This document shows, piece after piece, positions 1 to 8,959 of a stretch of 64,000 bases of DNA (position 1 is the stretch's first letter; each line of letters opens with the position of its first letter). Position numbers and translations under genes: made by a program. The stretch is from Nocardia sp. CDC159 (GTDB lineage: Bacteria > Actinomycetota > Actinomycetes > Mycobacteriales > Mycobacteriaceae): the NCBI RefSeq assembly GCF_023740735.1, contig NZ_JAMRXH010000012.1, positions 62,001 to 126,000 of the forward strand. Direction: 5' to 3'. The notes under the pieces are model-generated. The model was not told the origin of the DNA and searched no databases. It saw only the letters and a list, made by a program, of their open reading frames with translations.

Positions 1-143
1 CGCTCTCGGAGATGTTCGGTTACATCGGTGACCTGCGGTCGAAGACCCAGGGCCGGGCGAACTTCTCCATGGTGTTCGATTCGTACGCGGAGGTTCCGGC
101 CAACGTGTCGAAGGAGATCATCGCCAAGGCGACCGGGGAATAA
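1..143 (+). CDS. fusA: Elongation factor G, C-terminal end (partial)
   Basis: Only the last 46 codons are in the window, read in the frame that starts at base 3 and ends with TAA at 141-143. The tail contains the run FGYIGDLRSKTQGRA and ends in KATGE, as in domain V of bacterial EF-G, the GTPase that moves tRNA and mRNA through the ribosome. The next gene is tuf, matching the conserved str-operon order rpsL-rpsG-fusA-tuf, which makes the identification firm despite the short fragment. The 5' part lies outside the window. Confidence 0.95.
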   Translation, partial: LSEMFGYIGDLRSKTQGRANFSMVFDSYAEVPANVSKEIIAKATGE

Positions 144-164
144 TCCGGGCGCTGAACCACCCAA

Positions 165-188
165 TCCCCGCGTATGCGGGGGTGATCC
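165..188 (+). repeat. Solitary type I-E CRISPR-repeat-like hairpin in the fusA-tuf gap
   Basis: The core CCCCGC-GTAT-GCGGGG (166-181) is a perfect 6-bp stem with a 4-base loop and is followed by GTGATCC. This matches the stem, loop and 3' handle typical of type I-E CRISPR repeats in actinobacteria. Only one copy is present; no second repeat, spacer ladder or cas gene is nearby. It could be a stray repeat unit, a neo-CRISPR insertion, or an unrelated RNA hairpin between fusA and tuf. The resemblance is direct; the CRISPR origin is inference. Confidence 0.5.
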
Positions 189-241
189 TTACAAACCGCA
201 CTGCTGCTTAGCAAGCACCAACAAGTCCAGGAGGACATCAA

Positions 242-1432
<1,191 letters not shown>

Positions 1433-1465
1433 TCTTGTCCTTCCTCGGAAGGTAAGCACCACGAA

Positions 1466-1493
1466 AGGGCCGCTCCCGAAAGGGAGCGGCCCT
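1466..1493 (+). terminator. Intrinsic terminator hairpin after tuf
   Basis: A perfect 12-bp stem, AGGGCCGCTCCC at 1466-1477 pairing with 1482-1493, closed by a GAAA tetraloop. It lies 34 bases after the tuf stop and ends 22 bases before the stop of the leftward gene at 1515. Because the stem is symmetrical it can act on both converging transcripts. The tail is CTTCG rather than a clean T-run, as is common in high-GC actinobacteria. Confidence 0.85.
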
Positions 1494-1514
1494 CTTCGTA
1501 TTCGGGGTCCGGGA

Positions 1515-2387
1515 TCAGGACGGTTCGGTGGCGGCCAGGAGGGCCTCGGCGAATTCGCGCATTTGGGTGGCGCCGCCGAACCAGGCGGAGACGAGGTCTA
1601 CGGCCGTGGTGCGGGTGCGGCGGGCGGCCTGGACGAAGTCCTCGACAGAGGCGTCGCCGGATTCGGCCTTCTTGGCCACGGTTTCGAGGTTGTGGCTGGC
1701 CAGCAGGAGGCGCATGACCAGGTGGATGTCGACCGTGGTGGGGGCGTCGTCGAGGGGGGTGGTGTGGCGGTGGGCGCTGCGGCGGGTGGGGGTCGGGTCG
1801 GCGGCGCGGCGGGCGGTGGGGGTTTCCGGGCGCGGTGCGGATTCCACGGTGGTGCGGCGGGGCGGGGTGGGGTCGGAGGCGCGGTGGCCGGAAGAGGTGT
1901 CCGGGCGCGGGGCGGGTTCCGCGGGGATGCGGCGGGCCGGTTCGGTGGGTGGGCGGTAGCCGTTCTCCTCGAGCAGGCGGGCGAGTTCCGCGGCGGATCG
2001 GTGATTGGTCTCCTCGGCGCGGTGCGCATTCTCCGTGGGCGATTGGGTCTCGGGGCGGAGTGGGGCGGATTCGGTCGAAGTTCGCGAATCCGGCCGAATC
2101 GCAACCGAATCCGGGGGTGAGCCCATTGATTCCGCACGGGCCGTGGGGGTTTCGGCACGCGGGGTGGTCGTAGGGGTGGCCCCGGTGGCCCACGGCGATC
2201 CGACGTCGGGCTGGGTCCAGTGCACGCCGCTGTCATGGATCGGGCTGGTCCGGCCGGTCGGGCTGTCGTAGCCGGTCAGGGCGCTCGTCGATGCCGGTCC
2301 CGAGTCGTTCACCGGATGGGTGAGGCGATATCCCTCCGGCCGGGAACGGTTCGGCTCTCCGAAGCTGGCGAAGTCGGCATCGGTCAT
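1515..2387 (-). CDS. Hypothetical protein with long disordered Pro/Thr/Arg-rich region
   Basis: I do not recognise the family. The first two thirds are low complexity, rich in Pro, Thr, Arg, Glu and Ser with repeated RPET and TPTRR-like units, and are probably disordered. The last 70 or so residues look folded and helical (MRLLLASHNLETVAKKAES through WFGGATQMREFAEALL) and may be a small helical domain. No signal peptide or membrane segment is seen. The ATG at 2387 is used; an in-frame TTG nine bases upstream is possible, and neither has a clear ribosome binding site. The gene converges on tuf across the shared hairpin. The message strand is strongly C-rich, a consequence of the biased composition. 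Confidence 0.6.
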   Translation of the reverse strand: MTDADFASFGEPNRSRPEGYRLTHPVNDSGPASTSALTGYDSPTGRTSPIHDSGVHWTQPDVGSPWATGATPTTTPRAETPTARAESMGSPPDSVAIRPDSRTSTESAPLRPETQSPTENAHRAEETNHRSAAELARLLEENGYRPPTEPARRIPAEPAPRPDTSSGHRASDPTPPRRTTVESAPRPETPTARRAADPTPTRRSAHRHTTPLDDAPTTVDIHLVMRLLLASHNLETVAKKAESGDASVEDFVQAARRTRTTAVDLVSAWFGGATQMREFAEALLAATEPS

Positions 2388-2487
2388 AGTGGCCAATGCT
2401 AGGCCAGGGCGTCCCGTCGCGCCGTAGGCCCAACGAGTGAGTCCGATTGCGGCAGCGATTTGTCACTGACACCGCGCCCGCGGAAAT

Positions 2488-3717
2488 TCAGCAGTCGCTC
2501 GGCGCGGGCTCACCGCGAAATCGCGCATCGAGCCAGTTCACCATGGACGGCACGCCCAGCACGGCCGCCGAGAGATGCTCCGGCGACGGATTCGATTCCG
2601 TTCGCAGCCGCACGCCCGCGGCACAGTAGCGCCGATTCGTGTTATCGATCGCATCCAGGGGTATGAGTGGATCCGAGGCCGAATGCCATTCGAAGATCGG
2701 CATGGTGGGCACGCCGTCGAACAGCTCCAGGCTGTTCTCCCGCAGCACCTGCCAGGCCTCGGGCCGATCGACGAGCGAGGTGTTGGCGGCGAAATCCAGC
2801 ACGCTGTGACCGGCTCCGGTCGCGAGGATTTCGTTGGTGCAGCCATTGGCCATGGCATTGCGGGCCGCGAGGCCGCGGCTGTTCATATAGTCGCTGATCG
2901 GCAACCGATCCGGATATTCGCGCTCCAAACCGATCGCCGCGGCCATCGCCAGCCCGAACGCCGGATGCGGATTGGTCCACAGCGCCCGGACCATGGTCTC
3001 CAGATTCATCGGCACCCCGCCGATGGCCGCACCGGCGATATCCAGCTCCGGCGCATAACTCGGTTGCAGCGCCGCGGCCCACGCCGTCGCCATGCCGCCG
3101 CCGGAATAGCCCGCCATCGTCACCGGGCTGCGCCCGGCCTGCAACTGCGGCACCCGCTTGACCGCGCGAATCCCGTCCAGCGTGATCTGCCCGCCCAATC
3201 GTGCCGCGCCGTAGGCGAATTGCGGCCCCAGATGATCGGGTAGGGCCACACTCCACCCGCGCAGCAGCAGGGCGTTGAGCGCCGGTGCCTCCCGGACCGC
3301 CAGATTCGGATCGCCGGTGTAGAGCACATGCGATACCGCGCACTGCGTCCCCAGCCCGTTGATGATGTGCTGATAGGACAGCAGCGGCCCGTCCGGGCGG
3401 TGACCGAACGGGGTCAGCACGGTCGTGGTGGCCGCGATCGGGTCGCCGTGGGAGTTGGTGGAGCGGAACTTGACCAGTGTGACGCTGGTGCCCGGGAAGG
3501 ACAGCAGCATCGGCATCGGCCGCACCGCGAGCACCTCACCCGGCGCATACGCCGCTATATCCCCGGGCGTCGCGTAGAAGGGGTCCGGATCGGGTGTCGG
3601 ATAGAGCGGTTGCGCATCGGCCGCAGCGGGCGTGAGCAGGCCGAACAGGAGACCGGACAGACCGGCCAGCAGCCGGCCGATGTGCTTGCGCTTGCGAACC
3701 GAACCCGGACTGGTCAC
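2488..3717 (-). CDS. Secreted lipase-family alpha/beta hydrolase (LIP type)
   Basis: A 409-residue protein with an N-terminal Arg/Lys patch, a hydrophobic segment and an AxA-like cleavage region ending in ADAQP, so it is probably exported. The body resembles secretory lipases of the LIP family (PF03583): nucleophile Ser about residue 205 in GYSGGG, a later SASDPLIP segment that can supply the Asp, and PSPEHL near the C-terminus for the His. It probably hydrolyses acylglycerols or other esters outside the cell. The GTG at 3717 is chosen because GGAGG lies eight bases upstream; the frame also opens at a GTG 15 bases earlier. The substrate cannot be read from sequence. Confidence 0.82.
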   Translation of the reverse strand: MTSPGSVRKRKHIGRLLAGLSGLLFGLLTPAAADAQPLYPTPDPDPFYATPGDIAAYAPGEVLAVRPMPMLLSFPGTSVTLVKFRSTNSHGDPIAATTTVLTPFGHRPDGPLLSYQHIINGLGTQCAVSHVLYTGDPNLAVREAPALNALLLRGWSVALPDHLGPQFAYGAARLGGQITLDGIRAVKRVPQLQAGRSPVTMAGYSGGGMATAWAAALQPSYAPELDIAGAAIGGVPMNLETMVRALWTNPHPAFGLAMAAAIGLEREYPDRLPISDYMNSRGLAARNAMANGCTNEILATGAGHSVLDFAANTSLVDRPEAWQVLRENSLELFDGVPTMPIFEWHSASDPLIPLDAIDNTNRRYCAAGVRLRTESNPSPEHLSAAVLGVPSMVNWLDARFRGEPAPSDC

Positions 3718-3848
3718 ACCTATAACCTCCACGGCAACTTTTCAGCTACGGAAGACTGGCCAGTCGTATTCAAGTGCCGAATGCGCGCGAGGCCACGCGA
3801 CACGCCGTGCCGAAACAAGGCGGATTGGGGCGTGTCGAGAACGGGCGA

Positions 3849-4478
3849 TCAGCCCAGCTGAGTCATCCCCGCCGCGATCACCTGAGAGATGTTGAGGATC
3901 TCCTCGGCGGTGGGCAGCGTCAGACCGTCGAGCGCATGCAGCCGATCGGTGGTCGCGATCGCCAGCATCGCCGACACCCACGCGCCCGCGCAGGCGCGCA
4001 GCGTGCCGGGGCGCACCGGCCCGGGCGCGCTGGCGGCCAGCACCCGGGTGGTGATGTCGAGCAACTGATCGCGCATGCGGCGCAACTGCCTTCGCACATC
4101 GGGATGGGTGTCGGCCTCGCGCCACATGATGACGCGCAGCACCGACGAGTGATGGTCGCGCAGGTTGAGCGCGGCGTCCAGATTCACCAGGCTCCGAGCC
4201 GGATCACCCGGTGTCACAACGGTTTCGATATCGTCGATCGGTGGGGTCGGCACGCGCTCGGCCATCAGCGCCGACAGGATCGACTCCTTGGTCGGGAAGT
4301 AGTAGAAGACCAGCCCCTTGGGCACCCCCGCGTCCGTGGCGATGGCCGCCGTCGCCGTGGCATCGAAACCGTATGTGGCGAACAGGTTTTCGGCCGCGTC
4401 CAGAATGAGCTGACGGGCGTCGCCGTCGACCTTGCGGCTCCGGCGACGCCCCGCTCGATGGGGTTTGGGCATCGGCAT
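3849..4478 (-). CDS. TetR/AcrR-family transcriptional regulator
   Basis: A 209-residue repressor-type protein. After a basic N-terminal tail (KPHRAGRRRSRK) comes a TetR helix-turn-helix at about residues 20-65, with the typical ending GLVFYYFPTKESIL; the rest is the all-helical ligand domain. The chosen ATG at 4478 overlaps the TGA of the SPW gene by one base (TGATG), so the two are translationally coupled and co-transcribed. The longer in-frame extension upstream is only a shadow of the SPW gene. It may control its own two-gene operon or the divergent reductase gene at 4978; the ligand is unknown. Confidence 0.85.
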   Translation of the reverse strand: MPMPKPHRAGRRRSRKVDGDARQLILDAAENLFATYGFDATATAAIATDAGVPKGLVFYYFPTKESILSALMAERVPTPPIDDIETVVTPGDPARSLVNLDAALNLRDHHSSVLRVIMWREADTHPDVRRQLRRMRDQLLDITTRVLAASAPGPVRPGTLRACAGAWVSAMLAIATTDRLHALDGLTLPTAEEILNISQVIAAGMTQLG

Positions 4479-4825
4479 CAGTGGGCCGTGTGCAGCCGCC
4501 CCGCCACCTGCGGCAGTGCCGCCACCGCCACCACGACGGTCAGCACGCCCACGATCCACGCCGTCCACGACGCGCCATTGTAGGCATCGAAGTTCATCAC
4601 CCACGGGGAGATGAACAGCAGCACCCCGAACAGGCCCATCGCATAGTCCAGACCGGCCATCGCCGGACGCGCGATCTGCGCCAGACCGGTCAGTGCGATG
4701 AGCACGCCTAGGACGACCAGCGTCCATACCGCCCGATTGTTGGTGTCGACCCAGATGGGGGACAGGGCGGCGAAGGCGCCGAGTACGACCGCGATGAAGT
4801 CCTGCGCGCGGCTATCGGTGAACAT
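4478..4825 (-). CDS. SPW-repeat small membrane protein
   Basis: About 115 residues with four hydrophobic segments arranged as two repeats, each opening with an SP-W motif (LSPIWV and ISPWVM). This is the signature of the SPW repeat family (PF03779), small integral membrane proteins of unknown function. GAGGAGG is followed by two adjacent ATG codons; the second gives the better spacing and is used here. The stop codon overlaps the start of the TetR gene, forming a two-gene operon. The start coordinate may be off by a base or one codon. Confidence 0.8.
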   Translation of the reverse strand: MFTDSRAQDFIAVVLGAFAALSPIWVDTNNRAVWTLVVLGVLIALTGLAQIARPAMAGLDYAMGLFGVLLFISPWVMNFDAYNGASWTAWIVGVLTVVVAVAALPQVAGRLHTAH

Positions 4826-4951
4826 CATGTGCCTCCTCGTAGGCAGGGGATATGTTCTTCCATCGGTATAACTCTGATTGACCGCCCGATCAATAGCGGT
4901 TCGGCAACGATTGGGAACTGCTGCGACCAGGGCGGCCACCGGGGTAGAAAT

Positions 4952-4965
4952 TAGAACGCGTTCTA
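4952..4965. promoter_or_regulatory. KstR-type operator upstream of the ferredoxin reductase gene
   Basis: TAGAACGCGTTCTA is a perfect 14-bp palindrome that fits the published KstR consensus TnnAACnnGTTnnA at every fixed position. KstR is the TetR-family repressor of steroid catabolism in mycobacteria and relatives. The site ends 12 bases before the GTG start at 4978, a position from which repression would be direct. A second fully matching site lies before kshB at 8939. The match is visible; binding is inference. Confidence 0.75.
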
Positions 4966-4977
4966 GAATATGTTGGC

Positions 4978-6171
4978 GTGGTGACTACTGCGGCGCGACC
5001 GATCGTGATCGTCGGCGCGGGCCTGGCGGGCCTGCGCACCGCGGAGGAGTTGCGCCGCGCCGGATATGCGGGCGGGCTCGTCCTCCTCGGCGATGAATCG
5101 CGGCTGCCCTACGACCGGCCCCCGCTGTCCAAGCAGTTCATCCGCGGCGAGACCGACGACACCACGCTGCGGCCCGCGGAGTTCTTCGCGGACAACGAGA
5201 TCGAGCTGCGGCTCGGGGTACCCGCCACCGGGGTGGACACCGCCGCCCGGCGGGTGCTGCTGGCCGACGGTTCGGCGCTGGGCTACGAACAGTTGATCAT
5301 CGCGACGGGCCTGCGGCCCAGGCGTATTCCGGGCCTCCCCGAGGTGGCCGGGGTGCACGTACTGCGCCGGCACCGCGATGCCGCCGCCCTGCGCGCCGAG
5401 TTGTCCGGGGCGACAAGGGCGCTCGTGGTCGGCGCGGGCTTCATCGGCTGCGAACTCGCGGCCAGCCTGCGCGCCCTCGGGGTGACCGTGGTGCTGGTGG
5501 AGCCGCGGCCCGCGCCGCTGGCCGCCGCGCTCGGCGAGCGGGTCGGCGCACTGGTGGCGCGGTGGCATCGCGCGGCCGGTGTGGACCTGCGCTGTGGCGT
5601 CGGACTGGATTCGCTTGTGGTGAAGGGAGATTCGGTCCGTGGCGCCCGGCTCGGCGACGGCGCCGTGGTCGCCGCCGAACTGGTGGTGCTCGGCGTCGGC
5701 TCGGTACCGGTCACCGACTGGCTCGCCGGTTCCGGCATCCCCCTGGCCGCCCCGCACGCGGGCGGCGGCATCGCGGCGAACGAGGTGGGGCGCACCGCGG
5801 TCGAGGGCGTATGGGCCGTCGGCGACGTGGCGGCCTGGCGGCACGCGACCGGCGACCACCGCCGGATCGAACACTGGACCAATGCGGGCGAACAGGCCCA
5901 GCTGCTGGCCTGTGCCCTGCTCGGCGTCGACCCGCCCGCCTCGGCCCGCGTCCCCTATGTCTGGAGCGATCAGTACGACCTGAAGATCCAGGTCCTGGGC
6001 ACCCCGTCGAGCACCGACGAGGTGCGCGTGGTGGAAGACGACGGCCGCAAATTCGTGGCCCACTACTTCGACGGCGAGAGGCTCACCGCCGTCGTCGGTG
6101 CGGGCCGCCCCGGCCAGGTCATGAAGATGCGCGCCCGACTGGCCGCACCCAGCCCCTCGGCGGTGCACTGA
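4978..6171 (+). CDS. FAD-dependent ferredoxin/rubredoxin reductase-type oxidoreductase
   Basis: A 397-residue flavoprotein of the putidaredoxin/rhodocoxin reductase type, which passes electrons from NAD(P)H to a small ferredoxin serving a P450 or Rieske oxygenase. Visible are the FAD Rossmann motif IVGAGLAG at residues 10-17, the RPPLSK segment near 48, the NAD(P)H Rossmann motif VVGAGFIGCE about 150-160, the second FAD motif VWAVGDVAAW about 280, and the C-terminal reductase domain with YVWSDQYDLKIQVLG. Two adjacent GTG codons (4978, 4981) could start it; no ribosome binding site is seen, so the transcript may be leaderless. The KstR-type palindrome just upstream suggests induction with steroid catabolism, for example supplying a steroid P450. 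No ferredoxin gene adjoins it. Confidence 0.88.
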   Translation: MVTTAARPIVIVGAGLAGLRTAEELRRAGYAGGLVLLGDESRLPYDRPPLSKQFIRGETDDTTLRPAEFFADNEIELRLGVPATGVDTAARRVLLADGSALGYEQLIIATGLRPRRIPGLPEVAGVHVLRRHRDAAALRAELSGATRALVVGAGFIGCELAASLRALGVTVVLVEPRPAPLAAALGERVGALVARWHRAAGVDLRCGVGLDSLVVKGDSVRGARLGDGAVVAAELVVLGVGSVPVTDWLAGSGIPLAAPHAGGGIAANEVGRTAVEGVWAVGDVAAWRHATGDHRRIEHWTNAGEQAQLLACALLGVDPPASARVPYVWSDQYDLKIQVLGTPSSTDEVRVVEDDGRKFVAHYFDGERLTAVVGAGRPGQVMKMRARLAAPSPSAVH

Positions 6172-6350
6172 TCACACCGCCGACCTGCTCGTCGTGGGCG
6201 CGATGCGAAGCCCGGCGCGATAACCTCCGGCCGTCCGTACCCGGCTGAAGACGGGCGAATCGGGTCGACGGGCCCTGCTCGATCGGCGCGGATGTGAGGT
6301 TCGCCCGGGTGGCGCGGCTCGCCCCGGCGGGCGCTAATACAGTTGGGCGT

Positions 6351-7130
6351 GTGATCGTCTCGCTGATCGACTCGGGACTGGGCCTGTTGCCCACGGGGGC
6401 GTGGCTGCGCACGTTGCGGCCGGATCTGGATCTGCTGCTGCAAACCGATCCGGACGGGGCGCCCTGGGGGCCCAAACCGGAGCAGTGGGTGGTCGATCGG
6501 GTGCTGGCGGCCGCCCGGCGGGCGCTGCGGATGGGCGCGGAGGTCATCGTGCTGCCGTGCAATACCGCCAGCGTGACCGCGCTCGAACAGGTGCGCGCCG
6601 AGGTCGGTCCGGAGGTGCCGGTGATCGGGACGGTACCGGCCATCAAGCCCGCGGCCGCGGTCTGCCGCACGGTGGCGGTCTGGGCGACCGCCGCGACCAC
6701 GGCCAGCCGCTATCAGGCCGATCTGATCGCCCGCTTCGGCGGGAACGCCGAGGTGGTGGGCGTGGCCTGCCACGGGCTGGCCGACGCCATCGACCGCGGC
6801 GACCTACCGGCCATCGCGGAGGCGATCGAGCGGGCGGTGGCCCAGACCCCGCCCGGCACCGAGGGCATCGTGCTGGGCTGCACGCACTACCCGCTGGTCA
6901 TGGATTCGATCATCGCCGCTCTGCCGGATCACGTGCGGCTGTTCGACAGCGCCGAAGCCGTTGCGGCCCAAACCCTTCGGCGCATGGACGCGCTCGGCCG
7001 CCCGACCGCGGGCGCGGGCACGGTCACCGTGCTCAACAGCGGCCGACCGGGTGCCCTGCCCGCCGGTGCCGCGGCCTTCGAATCCGGCCGGATCCTCGGC
7101 GCCACGGCCGATGTGGCCACGCGGGGATGA
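6351..7130 (+). CDS. Glutamate racemase-like Asp/Glu racemase family protein
   Basis: A 259-residue protein of the aspartate/glutamate racemase superfamily. It shows the N-terminal IDSG motif, a PWGPKP segment equivalent to the PYG.K of MurI, and both active-site cysteines in the expected contexts, LPCNTAS about residue 67 and LGCTHYPL about 178. MurI makes D-glutamate for peptidoglycan. The GTG at 6351 is chosen because MurI-like proteins begin just before the IDSG strand; TAATAC at 6335-6340 is a good -10 box placing the transcript start at or near this GTG, so it may be leaderless. It overlaps the next gene by ATGA. It may be a second racemase or related hydantoin/Asp racemase rather than the housekeeping MurI. 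Confidence 0.75.
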   Translation: MIVSLIDSGLGLLPTGAWLRTLRPDLDLLLQTDPDGAPWGPKPEQWVVDRVLAAARRALRMGAEVIVLPCNTASVTALEQVRAEVGPEVPVIGTVPAIKPAAAVCRTVAVWATAATTASRYQADLIARFGGNAEVVGVACHGLADAIDRGDLPAIAEAIERAVAQTPPGTEGIVLGCTHYPLVMDSIIAALPDHVRLFDSAEAVAAQTLRRMDALGRPTAGAGTVTVLNSGRPGALPAGAAAFESGRILGATADVATRG

Positions 7131-7855
7131 CCGCCGCCGCGGTGCGACAGGCCCTGGCCGCTGTGGCCGATCCGGCCGATGCCATCCACCTGCGGCGGTT
7201 CTTCAAGACCGGTCCGGGTGAGTACGGCGAGGGTGACGTCTTCATCGGCGTGCGGGTGCCCGCCACCCGCGCGGTGGCCAAACAGTTTGCCGGACTGCCG
7301 CTTTCCGAGATCGACCTCCTGCTCGACAGCCCCGTGCACGAGCATCGGCTGGCCGGACTGGTGATCCTCAACGCGGCCATGGCCGCGGCGATGAAGCCGC
7401 GCACGAAGGACGAGGCGGCCCAGGGGCGGATCGTGGAGCTCTATCTGGCCGCCGTCCGCCGCGGCCGGGTGAACAACTGGGACCTGGTCGATGTCTCCGC
7501 CGAGCACATCCTCGGCCCCTGGCTGCTGAACCGCCCGCGCGAGCTGCTTTTCCACCTGGCCCAGGGGGATTCGCTGTGGGAACGGCGGGTGGCCCTGCTG
7601 ACCACCTTCCACTTCGTCAAATCCGGCGACGCCTCGACCACCCTCGAACTCGGCGAACGCCTGCTCGGCGACCGTCGCGACCTGATCCAGAAGGCGGTGG
7701 GCTGGATGCTGCGCGAGGTGGGCAAGCGCGTGGACCGCGAGCTGCTGCTCGGCTTCCTGGACACCCATGCCGCCGAAATGGGCCGCACCGCCCTGAGTTA
7801 CGCCACCGAACAGCTGGAAGGCGAAGTGCGGCAGCGCTACCGCGACCTGCGGTAG
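7127..7855 (+). CDS. DNA alkylation repair protein (AlkD-like HEAT-repeat glycosylase)
   Basis: A 242-residue all-helical protein matching the DNA alkylation repair family (PF08713, AlkC/AlkD), HEAT-like-repeat glycosylases that remove bulky or charged alkylated bases. Typical features are the early FFKTGPGEYGEGD segment, VRVPATRAVAK, NNWDLVDVSAEHILG in the middle and AVGWMLREVGKR near the end; the conserved Trp and Asp of the NNWDLVD block are present. It starts at the ATG overlapping the racemase stop (ATGA), so it is translationally coupled to it. It converges on kshB with only four bases between stops. Confidence 0.9.
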   Translation: MTAAAVRQALAAVADPADAIHLRRFFKTGPGEYGEGDVFIGVRVPATRAVAKQFAGLPLSEIDLLLDSPVHEHRLAGLVILNAAMAAAMKPRTKDEAAQGRIVELYLAAVRRGRVNNWDLVDVSAEHILGPWLLNRPRELLFHLAQGDSLWERRVALLTTFHFVKSGDASTTLELGERLLGDRRDLIQKAVGWMLREVGKRVDRELLLGFLDTHAAEMGRTALSYATEQLEGEVRQRYRDLR

Positions 7856-7859
7856 CGCA

Positions 7860-8915
7860 TCAGAACTGGATCTTCAGGTGATCGGTCACCGGATGGGCCT
7901 GGCAGCCCAGGATGTAGCCCGCCTCGATGTCCTCGGGATCGAGGATATCGCTGGAATCCATGTCGACCTTGCCCTCGAGCACCGTGCAGGCGCAGGAGCC
8001 GCACTCGCCCTCCTGGCAGGAGTAGGGGACGTCGATTCCCTTGGCCAGCATGATGTCCACCAGGGTCTGGCTGCGGGGCCAGCTCAGGTTGTGGACCTCG
8101 CCGTCGAGTTCCACCTCGACGGTGGCCGCGTCGGCGGCCTCCGCCTCGCTCACCTCGGCCGGGGCGGTCACCGAGAAGGGATCTCCGGCAAGGGAATTGA
8201 AGACCTCGGCGTGCGTCCGGTTGCGCGGCACGCCGAGCTGGGCCAGCGCGTCGTGCACCCGGTCCATGAACGCCTTGGGCCCGCACATGTACGCCCGGTG
8301 TCCGGTGTAGGGCGCGGCCAGCGCGGCCAACCCCGCCACACTCGGCAGGCCCTGCAGCGTCTCGAGCCAGTGCACCACGATCAGCCGCTGCGGATGTTTG
8401 TCGCCCAGCTCGCGCAGTTCGTTCGCGAAGATGACCGATTCGACGTCGCGGTTGGCGTAGACCAGCACCACTCGGCCGCTGCCGCGCGCCAGCGCCGACT
8501 TGAGAATGGACATGACCGGGGTGATGCCGCTGCCCGCGGCGAACAGCAGCAGATCCTCGTCGATATCCTTGGGGGTGAAAACCCCGGAGGGCGGCAGCAC
8601 TTCGAGTTCGTCGCCCGCCTTCACGTTGTCGCACACCCAGTTCGACGCGTAGCCGTCGGCGGTGCGCTTGACCGTGACCTTCGGCCGGTCGTCGGTGTGC
8701 GGCGAACTGGCCAGCGAATAGCAGCGCGCCACCGACCCGGTCAGCTCGCTGGGGATGCGCAAAGTGAGGAACTGACCCGGCTGATAGGTGAACCGCTCGC
8801 GCAGCTCCTCGGGTACGTCGAAGACCAGGGAACAGGCATCGGCCGTCTCGTTGATGACCGCGGCGACCCGCAGCACGGCGGAGCGCGAGCCGTGTGGCAC
8901 TTCAACGGTGGTCAT
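7860..8915 (-). CDS. kshB: 3-ketosteroid 9-alpha-monooxygenase, ferredoxin reductase component
   Basis: A 351-residue class IA-type reductase with FAD, NADH and plant-type [2Fe-2S] domains in that order, transferring electrons from NADH to the Rieske oxygenase KshA, which opens the steroid ring by 9-alpha hydroxylation. Visible are the flavin motif RCYSLASSP, the nucleotide motif GSGITPVMS, the MCGPKAFMD segment, and iron-sulfur ligands C300, C305, C308 and C338 (C-x4-C-x2-C-x29-C). Length and sequence match mycobacterial KshB (HmpA). GAGAGGA precedes the ATG. The KstR-type palindrome at 8939-8952 lies in the 44-bp gap to the upstream TetR gene. KshA is not in the window. Related reductases (PaaE-like) are the main alternative. 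Confidence 0.9.
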   Translation of the reverse strand: MTTVEVPHGSRSAVLRVAAVINETADACSLVFDVPEELRERFTYQPGQFLTLRIPSELTGSVARCYSLASSPHTDDRPKVTVKRTADGYASNWVCDNVKAGDELEVLPPSGVFTPKDIDEDLLLFAAGSGITPVMSILKSALARGSGRVVLVYANRDVESVIFANELRELGDKHPQRLIVVHWLETLQGLPSVAGLAALAAPYTGHRAYMCGPKAFMDRVHDALAQLGVPRNRTHAEVFNSLAGDPFSVTAPAEVSEAEAADAATVEVELDGEVHNLSWPRSQTLVDIMLAKGIDVPYSCQEGECGSCACTVLEGKVDMDSSDILDPEDIEAGYILGCQAHPVTDHLKIQF

Positions 8916-8938
8916 GGGGTCCTCTCGGGCGGTCAAAG

Positions 8939-8952
8939 TAGAACGTGTTCTA
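8939..8952. promoter_or_regulatory. KstR-type operator upstream of kshB
   Basis: TAGAACGTGTTCTA fits the KstR consensus TnnAACnnGTTnnA at every fixed position and is palindromic apart from the central GT. It lies 23 bases before the kshB ATG, between the TetR stop and kshB. kshB is an established KstR-controlled gene in mycobacteria, so site and gene support each other. It also shows that kshB has its own promoter rather than depending on the TetR transcript. Confidence 0.82.
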
Positions 8953-8959
8953 GTTTCGA

